Assembly: GCA_036417435.1 (NCBI GenBank)
Contig: CM070899.1
Coordinates: 155,191,494 to 155,255,493, forward strand
From: Inia geoffrensis
Taxonomy: Eukaryota; Chordata; Mammalia; Artiodactyla; Iniidae
Reading direction: 5' to 3'
DNA: 64,000 bases
The notes below the pieces were generated by a model. That model did not search any database, was not told the DNA's origin, and saw nothing but the letters and a program-made list of their open reading frames with translations. The stretch's first letter is position 1. Every line of letters starts with the position of its first letter. The position numbers were made by a program, and so were the translations under genes. This document shows positions 58,381-64,000 of the stretch, piece after piece.

Positions 58381-58569
58381 GTTGGCTACAAGCTCCTGTC
58401 TCTGGATGCCCCCTGGCAGTATCTGATTGAGCCAATCCCCGTTTTTCATACTAAATTCTACTGTTTTCTCCGCTTTGCAGAAAAATGCCTGATTTTTCTC
58501 ACTGGATCAGGAGTCTGTTTGCCCATTCTTCACCAGAAGAAAAGGACTTGACAACCAACTCCATCACGT

Positions 58570-58742
58570 GTTCGTCTGACTTTGAGCAGGTTTCAGCCTC
58601 CCTCTATGCCTCTATTTTCTCATCTATAAAATGGGGATAGTAACACTACCTCTCTGTCCACTCATTCCAACAAGTGAGTCAATGGATTTGAATAGTACCC
58701 GGCTCACACCAAGCGCTCAATAAATGTTGCCTGTTGTAACAT
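58570..58742 (+). mobile_element. MIR SINE, 3' part
   Basis: 'ctctattttctcatctataa', 'aatggggatagtaacactac' and 'caagcgctcaataaatgttg' are the forward MIR 3' half. Confidence 0.8.
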
Positions 58743-59140
58743 CACCATCGCCATCATCAGGACATGCTTCCTCTGTCTTCCCTTCCCCCAGCTAACGGTC
58801 CTGCGGTAAACTGAGATATTTGGTCCTTCAACCCAGGCACTCTCTGAGGGCCTGTCTGGCAAACTCTCAGGAATCCCCCTTTATTCACAACCCTTGGGAT
58901 GTTCCGTGCCTACAGCTTTTCCTCGGTCCCAGAGATCCCAATTCTTCCCTCTTAAATTAATACCCAATTTAAGAATCCAACACCACCTGCATCCCTTACC
59001 CCATCACCTGTCCTAGCCTATCAGCCCTGGGTCTTGGAGTACCTGCATGCTAAACCAGTGTCCCTTTGGGTTCGCCTGCCAAAGACAGCAGCCTGCCCTC
59101 CCTCTCCAGAAGCAAAACAAGTGCCTACAGAATTTCTGGG
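58743..59140. other. Unassigned sequence
   Basis: No exon or repeat recognised. Confidence 0.5.
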
Positions 59141-59148
59141 GGCCAATT

Positions 59149-59510
59149 CCATATTGGGTTTTTTTTTTTAACATTAAAAAAAAAAATTTATTTATCTTCT
59201 GGCTGCATTGGGTCTTTGTTGCCGTGCGCGAGCTTTCTCTAGCTGCGGCGAGCAGGGTCTACTCTTTGTTGCGGTGTGCGTGCTTCTCATTGTGGTGGCT
59301 TCTCTTCGACGCGGAGCACAGGCTCTAGGCACACAGGCTGCAGTAGTTGTGGCTCGCGGGCTCTAGAGTGCAGGCTCAGTAGTTGTGGCGGACGCGCTTA
59401 GCTGCTCCGCGGCATGTGGGATCTTCCCGGACCAGGGCTCGAACCCATATCCCCTGCATTGGCAAGAGGATTCTTAACCACTGCGCCACCAGGGAAGTCC
59501 CCCATATTGG
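59149..59510 (-). mobile_element. CHR-family SINE (long form) with 9-bp TSD
   Basis: Reverse-strand element with T- and A-rich start, 'ctgcattgggtctttgttgc', 'catgtgggatcttcccggac', ending 'gcgccaccagggaagtcc'. Exact 9-mers 'ccatattgg' at 59149-59157 and 59502-59510 are the TSD. Confidence 0.93.
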
Positions 59511-60760
59511 ATTTATGTAATACTCTGCAGAGACCATCTCCTCCCATGTTTCCTGCAAAAGGTCTTGTGCAGGAACTGGCCTAGAGAACTTGGCCATGGC
59601 CCAAGTCCCAGCACCTTCTCTGACCCAACCTTCGCCCCAAAGCTTAGGTGCCAAGATCATGGCCACTATTTTTCTGACCCTCTCCTTGGGTGAGGATTTA
59701 TTTTTGTCAAATAAATATGTAATTCCTGGCACCATTCTCCTGACAGTTTGGCTGCAGTGTGACAGAGCCATTCTCTGGCTCAGTTTAGGGTAGGATGAGA
59801 TTCAGTAACTGTTAAATGCCAATCTCCCTTCAATACCCAGATGGTCCTTGCCATCCCCCAAACTACCCTCAGAGCTACACCTTTTATCACGGAAGAGAGC
59901 AGGGGTACAGGCTGCAGTGTGATGGGCTCGGTTCAGGTACGTGCTCAGATTCCTGGAGAAGGTCCAATCATTGTCTGTCCTTACTCTGAGCTTTGGAGGA
60001 TGCTACTGGTACTCAAGAAGCATTGCAAAGCATCCCTGCCAGAAGGACCCCAAGTAAGCAGAGGCACTAATGGAGAACCTGGGGGAACAGACCAAAGGAG
60101 TCATCCCTGACACTAGGGGTTGGGTGTGGACGGGCATCGCTATACCAGTTTTATCATATTGATTCACTTCCATACTGATTGGCAAAGAGCTGTTAACCCC
60201 AAACTGCCTTAGGGTCACTCTGCTGCAGTGGCTTCCCCAGACCGTCCCTCCCCCCCACCCCCCACCCCCCACCAGGCCACCCAAACATCACCCTCACCAC
60301 TATTATTCAACAATTAAGGATAAATACTTAGCATAAGAGGCGGTCCCTAGGCCTCTGCCACTGTACTACCTGCTTCTTTCTGATTGGTCAGGGCAGGCTG
60401 TTAAATATGGGCTGTCAATATATTGGCTACCAACCAGTTCACAAAGGAAGAGTGAATGGATCAGAAACTTGATATGGAAACTTTGCTCCAGTAAAGTAGC
60501 ATGACGAAAAACAAAACATACAGGTCTAAGGATTTCCTGAACTCCATCCTCAAGCCATCCAAGGTAGTGGCCAAATCCTTGAACTTGTAACACAGACTTG
60601 ATCAGCCAGCCCTCCACCATGGGAAGAAAAAGAGCCATCCACATTCAGGACAAATCAACTGGCGGCCCAGGGGGATCACAAATGCGTATCTGGGGAGAAA
60701 ATACCTGGTCAACTTAAACCTCTTTTTGGTAAGAAGGAGAACTCCTAAGAAAGAAAAGGT
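59511..60760. other. Unassigned intergenic sequence with C-rich run
   Basis: No exon recognised. A C-rich run lies at 60249-60271. Confidence 0.5.
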
Positions 60761-60761
60761 G

Positions 60762-61082
60762 GAGACATTTTCTTTTTTAAATTTATTTATTTATTTATTT
60801 TTGGCTGTGCCGGGTCTTCGTTTCTGTGCGAGGGCTTTCTCTAGTTGCGGCTAGTGGGGGCCACTCTTCATCGCGGTGCGCGGGCCTCTCTCACGGTCGC
60901 GGCCTCTCTTGTTGCAGAGCACAGGGTCCAGATGCGCAGGCTCAGTAATTGTGGCTCACGGGCCCAGTCGCTCCGCGGCATGTGGGATCTTCCCAGACGA
61001 GGGCTCGAACCCATGTCCCCTGCATTGGCAGGCAGACTCTCAACCGCTGCACCACCAGGGAAGCCCGAGACATTTTCTTTTT
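60762..61082 (-). mobile_element. CHR-family SINE with perfect 16-bp TSD
   Basis: Element about 60778-61066: '(attt)n' tail, 'gctgtgccgggtcttcgttt', 'gcatgtgggatcttcccaga', ending 'caccaccagggaagccc'. TSD 'gagacattttcttttt' at 60762-60777 and 61067-61082. Confidence 0.94.
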
Positions 61083-61985
61083 AATTCAAGGATAAAGGAA
61101 GATGTCTATAATCATCTAGGCATATAAAACTTTGTAGGCAAAGGAATAAAAAGGGAGCTGGCCTGAAACTCCTCGTCTACTGGATCAATAAAACTCTGAG
61201 CAGAGAAAAGTCTGGAAAGCAAGATTTCAAAACCCAGAAAGTTGTTGTTCGTGATTTAAAGCAACAGAAAGACATTCCAAGGTATGTATCAGTACAGAAT
61301 ACGCCTCTTAGGTAACTTTCCTGAAAAATATTATGCAATTGGGCGATAAATCAAGTTAAAGAACTCAATAATAGGGAGGCTGTTTTATAAAGGGACTTAT
61401 TATATAAACACTGAAAAAATATGTATTATATAAGCATAAAATAATTTAAGCATAGAACTAAGATGAAATAATTATAGTGAATAGAGTGAGAAAATAATGT
61501 CCTGTTACATCATTCTTGAAGAAGAAATACTTAATAATTATAAGCATTAAACTTTAATTTTTGTTTCTCATAGTCAAAAATCCCAGACTATACCAAAAAC
61601 CTGGGAGGCAGGCAGAGGTGAAAGAAATTCAAAATGGAAATTTTCTCCCCTGTGACAACTTTTATTGAATGTTCGAGAACTGTTTTAAATGCTCTACGTG
61701 TGTGTGTTGTCTTATTTAGTTGAAGCTCACAGATCTAGGAGGTAAAGATCACCCCCATTTCATAGATGACAACATGGATGCAGAGAAGTGTATTACTTGT
61801 ATAAATAAAAGGAAAAAAAAATTAGAAATACGACAGACATGAGGAGGGCAGGAGACATACCTTTATGTCTAATAAAATAGATTTTTAAAAGGAAGGATTT
61901 TTGAAATGGTCTCATTAATAAGTTTGACTTAACATACATTTAGCCCCTCTGGCCTTCAGTTTCCTCCTCTATCAAAAGGGATGGG
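61083..61985. other. A/T-rich sequence with MIR trace
   Basis: No exon recognised; 61,685-61,800 resembles a reverse MIR core ('tcacccccatttcatagatg'). Confidence 0.5.
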
Positions 61986-61994
61986 ACTGCCTTC

Positions 61995-62387
61995 CCATTG
62001 TAACGTTTTATTTTGTTTTTTTAATTTACTTATTTATTTATTTGGGGCTGCGTCGGGTCTTCGTTGCTGCACGCGGGCTTTCTCTACTTGCAGCGAGCAG
62101 GGGCTACTACTCTTTGTTGCGGTGCGTGGTCTTCTCATTGCGGTGGCTTCTCTTGCTGAGAAGCACTGCCTCTAGGCGCAAAGGGCTTCAGTAGTTGTGG
62201 CACGTGGGCTCAGTAGTTGTGGCGCGCAGGCTCTAGAGCGCAGGCTCAGTAGTTGTGGCACACGGACTTAGTTGCTCCGCGGCATGTGGGATCTTCCCCG
62301 ATCAGGGCTCGAACCCGCGTCCCCTGCATTGGCAGGCGGATTCTTAACCACTGCGCCACCAGGGAAGCCCCGCCATTGTGATGTTCT
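61995..62387 (-). mobile_element. CHR-family SINE (long form) with 15-bp TSD
   Basis: '(tttatt)n' tail, 'gggctgcgtcgggtcttcgt', repeated 'agtagttgtgg' blocks, ending 'gcgccaccagggaagcccc'. Flanks 'ccattgtaacgtttt' (61995-62009) and 'ccattgtgatgttct' (62373-62387) are a TSD with three mismatches. Confidence 0.92.
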
Positions 62388-63415
62388 AAGGGTGCTGAGA
62401 GGGAGAGGAAGCTTCATCTCAGCAGCCATGCAGATCAGGCTACTTGTGGAGCCTCTGGAGTCTCCAGAGCATGATTTCTAAGACCTGAGATGATTGGCCC
62501 AGCATTCTGGACTCAGTCGGAAGAAAGGACTAACATTTCCCTTTGCTCTCAGGTACAGAAGTGACCTTCGTCCTCCACTTCCAATGTAATCGAGTATCTC
62601 GAGAGGGGCTGCTGGGATCCTGCTGAGGGTCCTGGAAGCGTCTGGCAGGAAGAATTCTTTAACACACAAATGAAAGTGATCTCCACGTCACTGGTCCTCA
62701 GCTGGTGACCCTCACTCTCCCTCCTCCGGCTAACTCATTCCCTTTGGGGGTAAAGGATTGGGCAGGGCTCCTCTCTGGTCATCTGCTTCTGGAGATAAGT
62801 CCTTGATGGCTCTCTGCAGCCTCCCGTTCGGGAGATAAATTTCCTATTTGGGAGGAAATCACACCCCCTCTTCCCCAGCGGAGTGGCTGCATCTCCCCGC
62901 CTTCAGCAATGGTGGGAAGTGACCACACCCCCTCTTCCCAACCCTGGGGGATTCCAGCATTTGAAATTTCAGAGCTGGAAAGATAAACATCACCGCTTAT
63001 CCCTCACTCCCTCATGGTTCCTCTTCAGCAACAGAAAAGGAACCGAGAACCCGGGTGCGCGGAAACTCACCCATCTGCAGGCGTTGTTAAGGGAACCGCG
63101 GCTGTAATTTACACTCACGGGCCCCTCCTTTTCCTCCCGATCAACACCCCCACCCACCCCTTAAGGAAAAAAAACAACAAAACGTTGGTTCTTATGTCCA
63201 AGGTAAGCTTCACGAGCCTGGCCCTCCGAACCCCTCCTCCTGTATTTCCAGAGGTGAAACTTTTAAAAAAAAAGGCTATATTGAAGCCAAATTTTGGTTA
63301 TCCATTGCAAAGTACATATCACTGTAAAAGAATATTATCCTTCCCTCCCACTGCCTCCTTCACGGGTCTCACCTGCCAACTGAACTAGATTCCTGATGTT
63401 TTTCCCAAATGTGGG
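62388..63415. other. Unassigned sequence
   Basis: No exon or repeat recognised; includes short A-runs near 63,165 and 63,264. Confidence 0.5.
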
Positions 63416-63417
63416 AG

Positions 63418-63745
63418 GTGCAATTTATTTTTTCCTATACCGGTCTTTGCTGAAACTGTTCGCTCAGTCAGAAATGTTCTTCCTTCTCTATCTATGCCTT
63501 TGAAATCTTTTCCATCATTCCCAATCTAGTTGAAACACCCTCCCTTCCAGAAGCCTTCTCCCATTCGGGTGTCTTTTTCTGGAGTCACTCCCTCTTCTTC
63601 AGAACACCTCCAGCCTTTTCCCTTGATGTCAGCGTTGACCCTATTCTGCCTTACATTCAGGTTCTCTGTCCATCTGCTTATGTTCCCAATAGACCAACTG
63701 TTAGCAATTCACGGGAGGCACCATTTCATCATTGCACTCCCAGGA
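63418..63745. mobile_element. L2-like ancient LINE 3' end
   Basis: 'ctttgctgaaactgttcgct', 'cttccagaagccttctccca' and 'gcactcccaggacctggcat' follow the order of an L2 3' region. Old and diverged. Confidence 0.6.
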
Positions 63746-64000
63746 CCTGGCATGGTGATGGTAAGAAAAGGATGGGGGGTGGGGTACATCTGTGTCATGT
63801 ACATGTGTGTGTATGCATGGATTTATTGAGGGGACATTTACACCTCGTTATTTCCCCAAAGAATCTAAGGAAACTTTAGAAACAGAAAACTCAAAGCAAA
63901 AGCTAGAGTAAAAGAGAACAATGTGTTTCAAGGCACCTGGGATGACTTGTTTACTACAGTTGATTGCTGGATTTATCTCTGAGTTTCCTGGATGAAAGGG
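63746..64000. other. Unassigned sequence at window end
   Basis: No exon or repeat recognised; a short GT-rich patch near 63,800. Confidence 0.5.

Noticed and set aside
45061..64000. TLNRD1 or MESD coding sequence upstream of CFAP161
   Set aside because: No long intronless frame or recognisable exon is present.

Overview
The window is mammalian nuclear DNA, very probably from a cetacean, most likely a toothed whale. It carries many tRNA-derived SINEs of the CHR family (heads like 'cttccctggtggcacagtgg', 'gccaccagggaagccc' on the opposite strand), which are known from cetaceans, hippos and ruminants. The long, well-preserved 'gtccgcctgccgatgcaggg' forms look like the young cetacean subfamilies. 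Artiodactyl-type LINE-1 is also abundant. The species call is an inference from repeats; no mitochondrial or lineage-specific gene was available to confirm it.

One protein-coding gene is supported: CFAP161 (cilia- and flagella-associated protein 161, formerly C15orf26) on the minus strand, in seven coding exons between 44819 and 33226. All six introns are GT-AG, the reading frame is continuous across them, and the joined CDS is 942 nt (313 residues plus a TAG stop). Its start lies in a CpG-rich promoter (about 44,500-45,060) with two CCAAT boxes and an RFX X-box-like palindrome, as expected of a motile-cilium gene. In human the neighbours are IL16 downstream and TLNRD1/MESD upstream. I found no coding exon of either here, so both flanks look intergenic.

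Layout. 1-12.6 kb: old LTR fragments, LINE-1 3' ends, microsatellites, and two adjacent LINE-1 insertions with clear target-site duplications (TSDs; one twin-primed) at 10.2-12.1 kb. 12.6-22 kb: mostly unique sequence with scattered SINEs, a hAT element, a LINE-1 tail with a long duplication, and a probable 3' end of an unidentified retrocopy at 16.7 kb. 22-28 kb: repeat-dense, with a (TTTC)n tract, an old LINE-1 tail, and a LINE-1 whose 5'UTR is joined directly to the reverse transcriptase region. 28-33 kb: a previously unassigned inverted repeat (29.2/30.3 kb) and several small DNA transposons. 33.2-45.1 kb: CFAP161 with repeats in its introns. 45-64 kb: intergenic, with an old L1-like block, CHR SINEs (several with exact TSDs), an ERVL-MaLR LTR and an L2 block.

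Nothing bacterial, viral (other than old LTRs) or operon-like is present. The points most worth a second look are the LINE-1 with an ORF1/endonuclease deletion, the 29-30.6 kb inverted repeat, the alternative CFAP161 start inside the X-box, and the divergent CFAP161 exon 4.
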